Shown one piece after another: positions 39,991-49,221 of a stretch of 64,000 bases of DNA. Numbering within the stretch: position 1 is the stretch's first letter; every line of letters begins with the position of its first letter. A program made the position numbers and the translations under genes. The stretch lies in assembly GCF_027484945.1 (NCBI RefSeq), contig NZ_JAIXRZ010000051.1, positions 16,906-80,905 of the forward strand, read 5' to 3'. This DNA comes from Flavobacterium sp. (GTDB lineage: Bacteria; Bacteroidota; Bacteroidia; Flavobacteriales; Flavobacteriaceae). Under the pieces are notes generated by a model. It searched no databases. It saw nothing but the letters and a program-made list of their open reading frames with translations, and was not told where the DNA came from.

Positions 39991-40824
39991 ATGAAAAGAG
40001 TACTATTAATTTCCTTCGTAGCCCTGGGCTTAGCTTCATGCGGAGCAAAGAAAAAAATTGCTGAACTTGAACAAAAAAACAAAGAATGCCAAGAATTATT
40101 AAATTCAACGACCGTAAAATTGAATTTGTGTTTAACTGAAAAAGAGGCGCTTACGCAACAAAATGATTATTTAAAGAAATCAAATACCGATTTAATCAAT
40201 AATTCAAAAGAACTCGCGGTTTTAACAACAAAAGGAGCCGAAAACTTAGAACGATCATTGGAAAGTTTAAAAGAAAAAGATCTTAAAATTAGTCGTCTTC
40301 AAGACGCCATCACAAAAAAAGATTCGATGACTCTAGCATTGGTAAGCAGTCTTAAGAAAAATGTTGGGTTAGACGACCAAGATATCAATATCAATGTTGA
40401 AAAAGGGGTTGTTTTTATTAATATTTCAGATAAAATGTTATTCAAAAGCGGAAGTTATGTCGTTACGGATAAAGCAAAAGTAGTTTTAGAAAAGGTAGCT
40501 AAAGTAATAAACGACAAACCCGATTTTGAATGTATGGTTGAAGGGCATACCGATAATGTTCCTTTTACTGGAAATGCTATTTTATTGGATAATTGGGACT
40601 TAAGTGTGAAACGTGCGACTGCAATTACACGGGTATTAACTAAAGAATTGGGGGTTAACCCAAAACAACTAATTGCTGCTGGTCGTAGCGAATATATTCC
40701 GTTGGTAGAAAACAAAACGGCAGAAAATAGAGCTACTAACCGTCGTACACGGATAGTGATTCTCCCTAAGATTGATCAGTTCTATGATATGATTGAAAAA
40801 GAAATGAAAACAATGTCCAAATAA
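39991..40824 (+). CDS. OmpA family lipoprotein with coiled-coil linker
   Basis: Lipobox LASC; FECMVEGHTDNVPFTGNAILLDNWDLSVKRATAITRVL...AAGRSEY...NRATNRRTRI OmpA C-terminal domain. Confidence 0.94.
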   Translation: MKRVLLISFVALGLASCGAKKKIAELEQKNKECQELLNSTTVKLNLCLTEKEALTQQNDYLKKSNTDLINNSKELAVLTTKGAENLERSLESLKEKDLKISRLQDAITKKDSMTLALVSSLKKNVGLDDQDININVEKGVVFINISDKMLFKSGSYVVTDKAKVVLEKVAKVINDKPDFECMVEGHTDNVPFTGNAILLDNWDLSVKRATAITRVLTKELGVNPKQLIAAGRSEYIPLVENKTAENRATNRRTRIVILPKIDQFYDMIEKEMKTMSK

Positions 40825-40841
40825 TTGAATTCGTTAATAGC

Positions 40842-40865
40842 AACGCCTCTTCCTAAAGAGGCGTT
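40842..40865. terminator. Intrinsic terminator
   Basis: AACGCCTCTT-CCTA-AAGAGGCGTT followed by a T-tract. Confidence 0.85.
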
Positions 40866-40871
40866 TTTTTA

Positions 40872-41492
40872 TTATAGTATATCGATACTTCCTTTACCTT
40901 CTCGAATGATTTCAGGAATATTGCCCGATAAATCAATTACCGTTGATGGTGTAACGGCACCATAACCGCCATCAATGACTATATCAACCTGACGCTGCCA
41001 CTTTTCAAAAATTAACTCCGGATCGGTAGAATATTCCAAAAGTGCATCGTCATCATGAATTGAGGTTGAAATAATTGGATTCCCTAATTGGTTTACGATA
41101 CTTCGAATGATGTTATTATCGGGAACACGAATCCCCACTGTTTTTTTGTTTTTAAAAACTTTAGGCAAATCATTATTTCCCGGTAAAATAAAGGTATAGG
41201 GACCGGGCAAAGCACGTTTTAATAACTTAAATGTAGGCGTATCAATTTGACGAACATAATCGGAGATATGACTTAGATCATAACAAATGAAAGAAAGATT
41301 GGCTTTTTCCAATTTGATCCCTTTCAATTGAGCAACGCGTTCCAGCGCTTTAGTATTGGTAATATCACAACCCATACCATAGACCGTATCGGTTGGATAA
41401 ATTACAATTCCACCATTGCGCAACACCTCAACTACTTTTTTGATGGCCGATTCATTGGGATTGTCGTTGAATATTTTGATGAATTGCGCCAT
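40872..41492 (-). CDS. L-threonylcarbamoyladenylate synthase (TsaC/Sua5/YciO family)
   Basis: GGIVIYPTDTVYGMGCDITN, RALPGPYTFILPG, KTVGIRVPDN, PSTVIDLSG. Confidence 0.92.
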   Translation of the reverse strand: MAQFIKIFNDNPNESAIKKVVEVLRNGGIVIYPTDTVYGMGCDITNTKALERVAQLKGIKLEKANLSFICYDLSHISDYVRQIDTPTFKLLKRALPGPYTFILPGNNDLPKVFKNKKTVGIRVPDNNIIRSIVNQLGNPIISTSIHDDDALLEYSTDPELIFEKWQRQVDIVIDGGYGAVTPSTVIDLSGNIPEIIREGKGSIDIL

Positions 41493-41516
41493 ACATTATT
41501 TTAATTGTTACTAAAA

Positions 41517-43859
41517 TTAATCAATAATATCAAGTTTAGCAAAGCGCAACAAGAGTTTTTTTATACCTCCAACTTCAAATTTGATCTCCGCTTTACGATC
41601 ACCTCCTACCCCTTCCAAATTCAAAACCTCTCCCTTGCCAAAACGCTCATGAATGACCTTAGCACCGATAACCAATTTGGAATCACCCGAACGCTGCGGT
41701 GCACTTGAGCTTGTCGGACTACTGACGGGTTTTAAACGCCGAATATTGGGAGATACCGATGGTGAATCCGAATCAAAACTACGTGGCGGAGTTCCAGAAA
41801 CGGGTTTACTGGTACGTAATTTAGACTTGTCTACATCCCCAAAAATATCCATATCTAGCATCGGTTTGTAACGGTAAGTACTCGTCTCTGCTGGATTGAC
41901 ATATTCTAAATACTGGGCATCAATTTCTTCAATAAAACGCGAGGGTTCAGCATCGGTTAATTTTCCCCAGCGGTAGCGCGATTGTGCATACGTTAAATAC
42001 GCTTGATGTTCGGCACGGGTAAGTGCAACATAAAACAATCGCCGTTCCTCTTCGAGCTCAGATCGGGTGTTCAAGCTTAGCGCACTAGGAAATAGGTCCT
42101 CTTCCATTCCAACAATAAAAACATAAGGAAACTCCAAACCTTTGGCCAAGTGAATGGTCATTAGGGCAACCCGATCCTCATCACCGGTATCTTTATCCAA
42201 GTCGGTTGCTAAAGCTACATCTTCCAAGAACTCGGTTAAAGCACCACGGGCACCGTCGATTTCCTTCTGCCCTTCGGTAAAGTCCTTGATCCCGTTCATC
42301 AACTCCTCAATGTTTTCTACGCGCGCCACTCCTTCGGGCGTACCGTCTTTTTTCAATTCCTGAATCAAGCCCGTCTTTTTAGTCACATGCTCGGTCACAT
42401 AAAACGCATCTTGATTTTCATTGATTATTTGAAAACTCTTAATCATGTTCACAAAATCATGAATCTTGTTTTTGGTCCCTGAATTGAGTTTTAAATCTAT
42501 TTTGTCAATATGCTCCATTACTTCAAAAATGGAACGCTTGTAATGATTGGCGGCAATAGTTAATTTTTCAACGGTCGTATCGCCAATCCCACGGTGGGGA
42601 TAATTAATCACCCGAACAAGGGCTTCTTCATCTTTGGGATTGATTATTAACCGCAAATAACACAATACATCTTTGATTTCTTTTCGTTGGTAGAACGACA
42701 ATCCTCCGTAAATGCGATACGGAATATCACGCTTACGCAATGCATCCTCCATTGCACGTGATTGCGCATTAGTTCGGTATAAAATTGCAAACTTCCCGTT
42801 GGTCAGTTGGTTGCGCATCTTGAGTTCAAAGATCTCTCCTGCTACATACCGTCCTTCTTCCCCATCGGTGAGACTGCGGTGGACTTTTACTTTGGGACCA
42901 AAATCATTGGCTGTCCAAACGACTTTATCCAACTTCGTTTTGTTTTTTTCAATAATGGTGTTGGCCGCTTCAACGATATTTTTTGTCGAACGGTAGTTTT
43001 GCTCCAAACGGAAGGTTGCAACCTGATCATAATCCTTTTGGAAGTTTAAAATATTGTTGATATTGGCTCCACGAAATGCATAAATACTTTGCGCATCATC
43101 GCCAACAACACAGATATTTTGATAGCGATCGGATAACGCACGAACAATTAAATATTGCGAATGATTGGTATCTTGGTACTCATCGACCATGATATAGCGA
43201 AAACGGTCTTGGTATTTTGCCAGAACATCGGGATACAAATTCAAAAGTTCGTTTGTTTTCAAGAGCAAATCGTCAAAGTCCATAGCCCCTGCCTTAAAAC
43301 AACGGTTCACATAGGCCTGGTAAATATCGCCCATGCGCGGGCGTTTACTCATGGCATCGGCTTCTTGAAGTTCGGGATTGTTGAAATAGGCTTTAACCGT
43401 AATTAATGAATTTTTATACGATGATATTCGACCAATAATTTGTTTGGGTTTGTAAATATCTTTATCCAATTGCATTTCTTTCACAATGGCCGAAACAAGG
43501 CGAACAGCATCTTGGGTGTCATAAATGGTGAAATTGGAAGGGTAGCCTAATTTATCGGCTTCAATTCGTAGAATTTTTGCAAATACGGAGTGAAAAGTTC
43601 CCATCCATAAGTTTTTTGCCTCGTTATTTCCAACAATTGCTGAAATACGCGACTTCATTTCGCGGGCGGCTTTATTGGTAAAGGTGAGCGAAAGTATATT
43701 GAACGCATCTACCCCTTGACTCATGAGGTATGCAATTCGCATGGTGAGTACCCGGGTTTTTCCCGAACCTGCGCCAGCAATAACCATCATCGGGCCGTCT
43801 TTTTGGAGTACCGGCTCTCGCTGGGCTTCATTCAATTGGTTGATATATTGTTCAATCAT
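41517..43859 (-). CDS. UvrD/PcrA-type ATP-dependent DNA helicase
   Basis: LNEAQREPVLQKDGPMMVIAGAGSGKTRVLT, VDEYQDTNHSQ, VVGDDAQSIYAFRGA, MTIHLAKGLEFPYVFIVG, VALTRAEHQAYL. Confidence 0.95.
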   Translation of the reverse strand: MIEQYINQLNEAQREPVLQKDGPMMVIAGAGSGKTRVLTMRIAYLMSQGVDAFNILSLTFTNKAAREMKSRISAIVGNNEAKNLWMGTFHSVFAKILRIEADKLGYPSNFTIYDTQDAVRLVSAIVKEMQLDKDIYKPKQIIGRISSYKNSLITVKAYFNNPELQEADAMSKRPRMGDIYQAYVNRCFKAGAMDFDDLLLKTNELLNLYPDVLAKYQDRFRYIMVDEYQDTNHSQYLIVRALSDRYQNICVVGDDAQSIYAFRGANINNILNFQKDYDQVATFRLEQNYRSTKNIVEAANTIIEKNKTKLDKVVWTANDFGPKVKVHRSLTDGEEGRYVAGEIFELKMRNQLTNGKFAILYRTNAQSRAMEDALRKRDIPYRIYGGLSFYQRKEIKDVLCYLRLIINPKDEEALVRVINYPHRGIGDTTVEKLTIAANHYKRSIFEVMEHIDKIDLKLNSGTKNKIHDFVNMIKSFQIINENQDAFYVTEHVTKKTGLIQELKKDGTPEGVARVENIEELMNGIKDFTEGQKEIDGARGALTEFLEDVALATDLDKDTGDEDRVALMTIHLAKGLEFPYVFIVGMEEDLFPSALSLNTRSELEEERRLFYVALTRAEHQAYLTYAQSRYRWGKLTDAEPSRFIEEIDAQYLEYVNPAETSTYRYKPMLDMDIFGDVDKSKLRTSKPVSGTPPRSFDSDSPSVSPNIRRLKPVSSPTSSSAPQRSGDSKLVIGAKVIHERFGKGEVLNLEGVGGDRKAEIKFEVGGIKKLLLRFAKLDIID

Positions 43860-44006
43860 AAAAACTAATGCAAATTATATGGGACTTACAAAAATAACTT
43901 TACGCGTCAAGTTATACAAATGCAGACGGATGTAAATATCAACTATTTTTTGGGATTGGTTAAGAATTTCTTTTCTTTGTTATCTTTAAATAAACAAAAA
44001 ACAGCT

Positions 44007-44528
44007 ATGGATACAGACAAATGGTTTGAATTGGCGATGTACACTTTACCCGCAGTAGTTACGGGTGGTGTAGCCTATATAATGATTCAAAAATTTGTGA
44101 ATTTAGATACCAATCGCCGGAAATTTCAACTCTTGCGCGAAAATCAAAAACAAGCACTTCCCATTCGACTTCAGGCTTACGAGCGAATGGCCTTATTTTT
44201 AGAACGAATCAATCCCGTAAAATTGATGATTCGCGTTGCCCCATTAAGTTCGGATAAAACCGATTATATGAATCTATTAATTCAGAATATCGAGCAAGAA
44301 TTCGAGCACAATATAACCCAGCAAATCTACCTGAGTGATGCGTGTTGGATGATGATTAGTAATGCTAAAAATGCGATTATACAAAATCTTCGAAATGTAG
44401 CTGCTGACACTGAATTAACCGATGCAGACCAATACCGAATGAAAGTGCTTAGTTCGTTGTTTGAAAGCGAATCGGCTACACAGTTGGCTTTGGAATTTTT
44501 GAAAAGCGAATTATCGGATTTTTTTTAA
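44007..44528 (+). CDS. Conserved hypothetical protein with N-terminal TM (possibly DUF7935-type)
   Basis: MDTDKWFELAMYTLPAVVTGGVAYIMIQKFV...ALPIRLQAYERMALFLERINP. Start moved to ATG 44007 (ORF track 43920). Confidence 0.7.
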   Translation: MDTDKWFELAMYTLPAVVTGGVAYIMIQKFVNLDTNRRKFQLLRENQKQALPIRLQAYERMALFLERINPVKLMIRVAPLSSDKTDYMNLLIQNIEQEFEHNITQQIYLSDACWMMISNAKNAIIQNLRNVAADTELTDADQYRMKVLSSLFESESATQLALEFLKSELSDFF

Positions 44529-44615
44529 GAGGCTTTTGACCGTGTAAATATCGTAACTAGACAACCAACTACAAGTTGCTTTGAAGTGAGTATTGTTGAA
44601 TAAAGTAACCAATCA

Positions 44616-46730
44616 CTACTTCTCGTCCAATAAACGTTGCAGTTCGATTTGCTCCTTTTGGTTAAGTTCAGGTATTAAGGCGGTAAAAATGGTACGGTAA
44701 TGCTCTTTTCTAATTAATTTTCGAATCATATCTCGACCGTATTTTACCATTTGCCATTTGGGATGATCTGTCGCATTAACCAAGTTTTTAAGCAATTGGG
44801 GGTCTTCTGGAAAAACATTCAATGCATTCTGAAACGCCGGGATACGTGTGACACTTTCAAAATCGGGTCCGGTATAATCAATCAATTCTTTTTTGTAACC
44901 TACGCCTCGTAAATCCGACTCGGGCATAAGATTTAAATAGGAACTCAAAAACAAAATCCGCAACTCCCTATCATTTGCGCCTTGCCAATCTTTTGCTATC
45001 TCAAAATACCGCTCTTTGTCGTCGGGAAACGAATTTAATAAATTTAAAAACGCATTGGAGCGAACCTCATAAGACGGTACGGTAAGCAATTGTTCGTAAG
45101 CGGTTTTAAGGGAAAGAGGAACTTTGGTAACAATCTCGCTTAAGGTCAACTGCACTTTAATCGCTTTTTGCTGTAACGCTAAACGCAACAAAGGTTCAGT
45201 TTGCTCAAAGGGCTGGCCTTTGAGCTGGTATATGACTTCCGATTTTAAAGGCCAAAAGGAATCCGATTGAAGAATTTGGTTAAATCGTGTAAGTTTAGCA
45301 CTCAGGGGTTGGGAACGTATTTTTTGCAATTGAATTAATTCCTGTATAAACAAACTCTTCGCTAAACATTCATTAATTGCAGTTTCGGGATAGTTATACC
45401 GCTCCAACCAGGTTTCTCGAAATGCTATTAAATCAAAACTACTGTATTTTGCTACATAGTTTAGAAAATCTTCTGTCACTACATTTTTATAAGCATAATG
45501 CTTGAGGTAGGATTTAACCGCTTTATCAAACGCTTTCTTACCTATTTGATCGCGAAGATAATGCAATGCCCAAGCACCCTTCTGATAAAACGATAATGCG
45601 CTTGCCTTTTCATGGAGTATCGGAATTGTGTCTGACTTTGCAGCCGTCTTGATTCGGTTGGCATAAGTATACAACTGATAATAGAAGTAATCGTCTCCAA
45701 AAACTTCTTTTTCAGCCAGTAAGGCATAATAAGTGGCAAATCCTTCTTGCAACCAATGGTGTTTACCCGATTGGGCCGTAACCAAATCACCAAACCAATG
45801 GTGAGCCAACTCATGCGCGTTAACATTCACATAATTCCGGTCGTTAAACGCAATCGAATCTACTACAAAATCTTGATCAAAAAGTGTAGCGGTAGTATTT
45901 TCCATTCCCGCATATAAAAAATCACGAACAGGGAGTTGACGGTAAATTTTCCAAGGATATTTGACTCCGATTTCCTTTTCCATAAAATCAAAAATGTGTT
46001 GCGAATGGAGGTACGTTGGTGTAAACTTATGGAGATCCTTGGGCTGAATATAAAGTTCTACTGGAATACCCGATGCACTTGTATGGGTTTTAAAAATAAA
46101 TTCACCAATTGCCAACATTACCAAATAGGACGCCATAGGTTTTTGCATTTGATAGTCCCATGTGTTATAAATTTTCCCCTCTTGAATTGCATGATGTGTA
46201 TTTTTTTTAAGTAACACCCCATTACTAACCGCTGTTTTTCGGGGAGCGGTATAAATAGCCTCTTCAACTGTAGTTACACTTATAGAAAAGGTCAACTTTT
46301 CATTAACATCATCAAAACTCGGAAGCCAATGACTGGTATACCGTCCTTGCCCTTGCGTCCACATTTGGTTATTGGGAGGAGTTCCTATGAAATACAAGGC
46401 TAGCTTAGGTTGCGCCTGATAATTCAGTTCCAATCTATTTTTACCTTTTCGGTATCCCGTATATAGCAGCAACTCTTTGCCATTATTTTTGTATTCAACC
46501 GCTTTACCATTGAGCATTACGCGACTAAATTGCATATTTTTTGCATCAATTCGAAAAGTATCTATGTTTTGATGTACGCGAAAATCGAAACGACAATTTC
46601 CTGAGATTTCCTTTTTTTCAAATTGTGGAAATACAATCGCCTTAAGTGATAAAAAATCTACATTGGGTTTTGTTTGCGCCCATGAAATCAAAATCGTAAA
46701 AAAACCAATAAAAAGAAATTGAAACCGCAT
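44616..46730 (-). CDS. M1 family aminopeptidase
   Basis: AGMENTTATLFD, VNAHELAHHWFGDLVT, WLQEGFATYYALLAE. Confidence 0.94.
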   Translation of the reverse strand: MRFQFLFIGFFTILISWAQTKPNVDFLSLKAIVFPQFEKKEISGNCRFDFRVHQNIDTFRIDAKNMQFSRVMLNGKAVEYKNNGKELLLYTGYRKGKNRLELNYQAQPKLALYFIGTPPNNQMWTQGQGRYTSHWLPSFDDVNEKLTFSISVTTVEEAIYTAPRKTAVSNGVLLKKNTHHAIQEGKIYNTWDYQMQKPMASYLVMLAIGEFIFKTHTSASGIPVELYIQPKDLHKFTPTYLHSQHIFDFMEKEIGVKYPWKIYRQLPVRDFLYAGMENTTATLFDQDFVVDSIAFNDRNYVNVNAHELAHHWFGDLVTAQSGKHHWLQEGFATYYALLAEKEVFGDDYFYYQLYTYANRIKTAAKSDTIPILHEKASALSFYQKGAWALHYLRDQIGKKAFDKAVKSYLKHYAYKNVVTEDFLNYVAKYSSFDLIAFRETWLERYNYPETAINECLAKSLFIQELIQLQKIRSQPLSAKLTRFNQILQSDSFWPLKSEVIYQLKGQPFEQTEPLLRLALQQKAIKVQLTLSEIVTKVPLSLKTAYEQLLTVPSYEVRSNAFLNLLNSFPDDKERYFEIAKDWQGANDRELRILFLSSYLNLMPESDLRGVGYKKELIDYTGPDFESVTRIPAFQNALNVFPEDPQLLKNLVNATDHPKWQMVKYGRDMIRKLIRKEHYRTIFTALIPELNQKEQIELQRLLDEK

Positions 46731-46745
46731 ACCAAAAGCTTTTCA

Positions 46746-46753
46746 CAAAGATA
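46746..46753 (-). promoter_or_regulatory. -7 element (TATCTTTG on minus strand)
   Basis: CAAAGATA on plus strand, about 16 bp upstream of the M1 aminopeptidase start. Confidence 0.55.
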
Positions 46754-46809
46754 ACGGAAGATTTCAAAATTCGGGTTTTTAAAGTATCTTAGCCTTTCAT
46801 TTTTAATCC

Positions 46810-48915
46810 ATGGTTAATCTTCTCGAAACTCCTATAGAATACCTAAAAGGCGTCGGTCCTCAGCGCGGTGGACTATTACGGAGTGAATTGAATATAAACC
46901 AATACGGCGATTTACTCCATTTATTCCCTAACCGTCATATTGATCGAACGCGGTATTATAAAATCAATGCGCTGGTAAATAGTAATGCCGAAGTTCAAGT
47001 TTTAGGAAAAATTACGCATATCAAAACCGTTCCAATGGGTAAAACCAAAAGTCGGTTAGTTGCCACTTTTATTGACGAAACCGGCGAAATGGAATTGGTC
47101 TGGTTTCAAGGTCATAAATGGATCCGTGAAAGTTTAAAACTTAACACTCCTTATGTCGCATTTGGCCGTATCAATCAATATGGAAGTCAATTCAGTATGG
47201 CACATCCGGAATTGGAAGTGTTGGAAGAACATAAAACCAATTTACGTTCGGCTATGCAACCGATTTATCCAAGCACAGAAAAATTGACCAATAAAGGAAT
47301 TTCCAATCGGGTACTTTCCAAAATTATGCAGCAGTTATTTATAGAAACGGGAGCTAATTTTGGTGAAACACTTCCCAATTATTTATTAGAAGAACTCAAA
47401 CTGCTGCCAAAAAATGACGCATTGTTTAACATCCATTTTCCGAAAAGCCAGGAATTATTGCAACGTGCACAATTTCGCTTAAAGTTTGAAGAATTATTTT
47501 TCATCCAACTCCAACTGATCACTAAAAATTTGGTGCGCAAACATAAAATAAAAGGAATGCCTTTTGCCCAAGTAGGTGAAATCTTCAATACTTTTTACAC
47601 CCAACACCTCCCCTTTCCACTTACGAATGCACAAAAGCGTGTAATCAAAGAAATTCGAAATGATTTAGGAAGCAATGCGCAAATGAACCGTTTATTGCAG
47701 GGCGACGTGGGATCGGGAAAAACCATTGTCGCTTTGATGACTATTTTGTTGGCCAAAGACAACGGCTATCAAAGTTGCTTAATGGCACCAACTGAAATAC
47801 TAGCCCTACAACATTACAACGGGATTACCGAATTGGCAGAACGATTAAATCTCAACATCCAATTACTTACGGGCTCAACCAAAGCAGCACAACGGGCTAT
47901 ACTTCATGAACAATTGGAAAACGGATCAATCGATCTATTAATAGGAACACACGCTTTATTGGAAGATAAAGTAAAATTTAAAAACCTGGGATTAGCTGTT
48001 ATTGATGAACAACACAAATTTGGGGTTGAACAACGAAGTAAATTGTGGAAAAAAAACAACCTCCCTCCCCATATATTAGTAATGACCGCGACCCCTATTC
48101 CACGCACCTTAGCGATGAGTTTGTATGGTGATTTAGATTTATCGGTTATTGACGAATTACCCGCGGGACGAAAAGCGATTCAAACCGTTCACCGCACAGA
48201 CAATAACCGATTAAGGGTATGGAAATTTTTAAAAGACGAAATTGCCAAAGGACGCCAAATTTATATTGTTTATCCGCTGATTCAAGAAAGCGAAAAAATG
48301 GATTACAAAGATTTAATGGATGGCTATGAAAGTATTTCACGCGATTTTCCTTTGCCACACTACTCAATTTCAATTGTACACGGACAAATGAAGCCGGCTG
48401 AAAAAGAAGCTGAAATGAAGCGCTTTACTGAAGGAAAAACCAATATAATGGTAGCAACTACCGTTATTGAAGTCGGTGTTAATGTACCCAACGCTTCGGT
48501 GATGGTAATTGAAAGTGCAGAACGATTTGGCTTATCGCAGTTGCACCAATTACGCGGTCGTGTAGGTCGAGGTGCCGAACAAAGTTATTGTATTTTAATG
48601 ACGGGACATAAATTGAGTGCCGAAAGTATTACCCGAATCGAAACTATGTGTGCTACAAATGACGGGTTTGAGATAGCAGAAGTCGACTTAAAATTACGGG
48701 GGCCAGGCGATATTTTGGGTACGCAGCAAAGCGGAATTCTAAACTTACAAATTGCAGACCTAGTAAAGGATAAAGATATCCTTCAACTCGCGCGTAATTA
48801 TGCTTTACGATTATTGAAAAACGATCCTGCAATGGATCTTCCACAACACCAAACTTTAAAAAAGGTGTTTTTTGAACTTAGTCGCAAGAAAAATATATGG
48901 AATTATATTAGTTAA
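46810..48915 (+). CDS. recG: ATP-dependent DNA helicase RecG
   Basis: LLQGDVGSGKTIVA, IDEQHKFGVEQR, MTATPIPRTLAMSLYGDLDLSVIDELPAGRK, QLRGRVGRGAEQSYCIL. Confidence 0.97.
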   Translation: MVNLLETPIEYLKGVGPQRGGLLRSELNINQYGDLLHLFPNRHIDRTRYYKINALVNSNAEVQVLGKITHIKTVPMGKTKSRLVATFIDETGEMELVWFQGHKWIRESLKLNTPYVAFGRINQYGSQFSMAHPELEVLEEHKTNLRSAMQPIYPSTEKLTNKGISNRVLSKIMQQLFIETGANFGETLPNYLLEELKLLPKNDALFNIHFPKSQELLQRAQFRLKFEELFFIQLQLITKNLVRKHKIKGMPFAQVGEIFNTFYTQHLPFPLTNAQKRVIKEIRNDLGSNAQMNRLLQGDVGSGKTIVALMTILLAKDNGYQSCLMAPTEILALQHYNGITELAERLNLNIQLLTGSTKAAQRAILHEQLENGSIDLLIGTHALLEDKVKFKNLGLAVIDEQHKFGVEQRSKLWKKNNLPPHILVMTATPIPRTLAMSLYGDLDLSVIDELPAGRKAIQTVHRTDNNRLRVWKFLKDEIAKGRQIYIVYPLIQESEKMDYKDLMDGYESISRDFPLPHYSISIVHGQMKPAEKEAEMKRFTEGKTNIMVATTVIEVGVNVPNASVMVIESAERFGLSQLHQLRGRVGRGAEQSYCILMTGHKLSAESITRIETMCATNDGFEIAEVDLKLRGPGDILGTQQSGILNLQIADLVKDKDILQLARNYALRLLKNDPAMDLPQHQTLKKVFFELSRKKNIWNYIS

Positions 48916-49221
48916 GCAATCGCAAATCTATATTCGTGTATTTCAACACCCTATCCAAACTTTACTTTTGATTTTGAAAAAATCGTTACACTAAACTGTA
49001 GCTCAACAAAAACATTCGTTTTATTTCATCCTATCAAATTTGACATAACTAAAACACTTCCATAACTTTTTTTGTAGGGTGTTCAATAGATAAAGACCTT
49101 TTTATTAAATAGACTGGTTTTAAAATTAGACTAATTCGAATTCAGAATACCAATAAAATATTTTTTAGTATACCGCCCGTTATCCTTATCTTTACCCGCA
49201 TTAAAATAAATAGAAACGATC

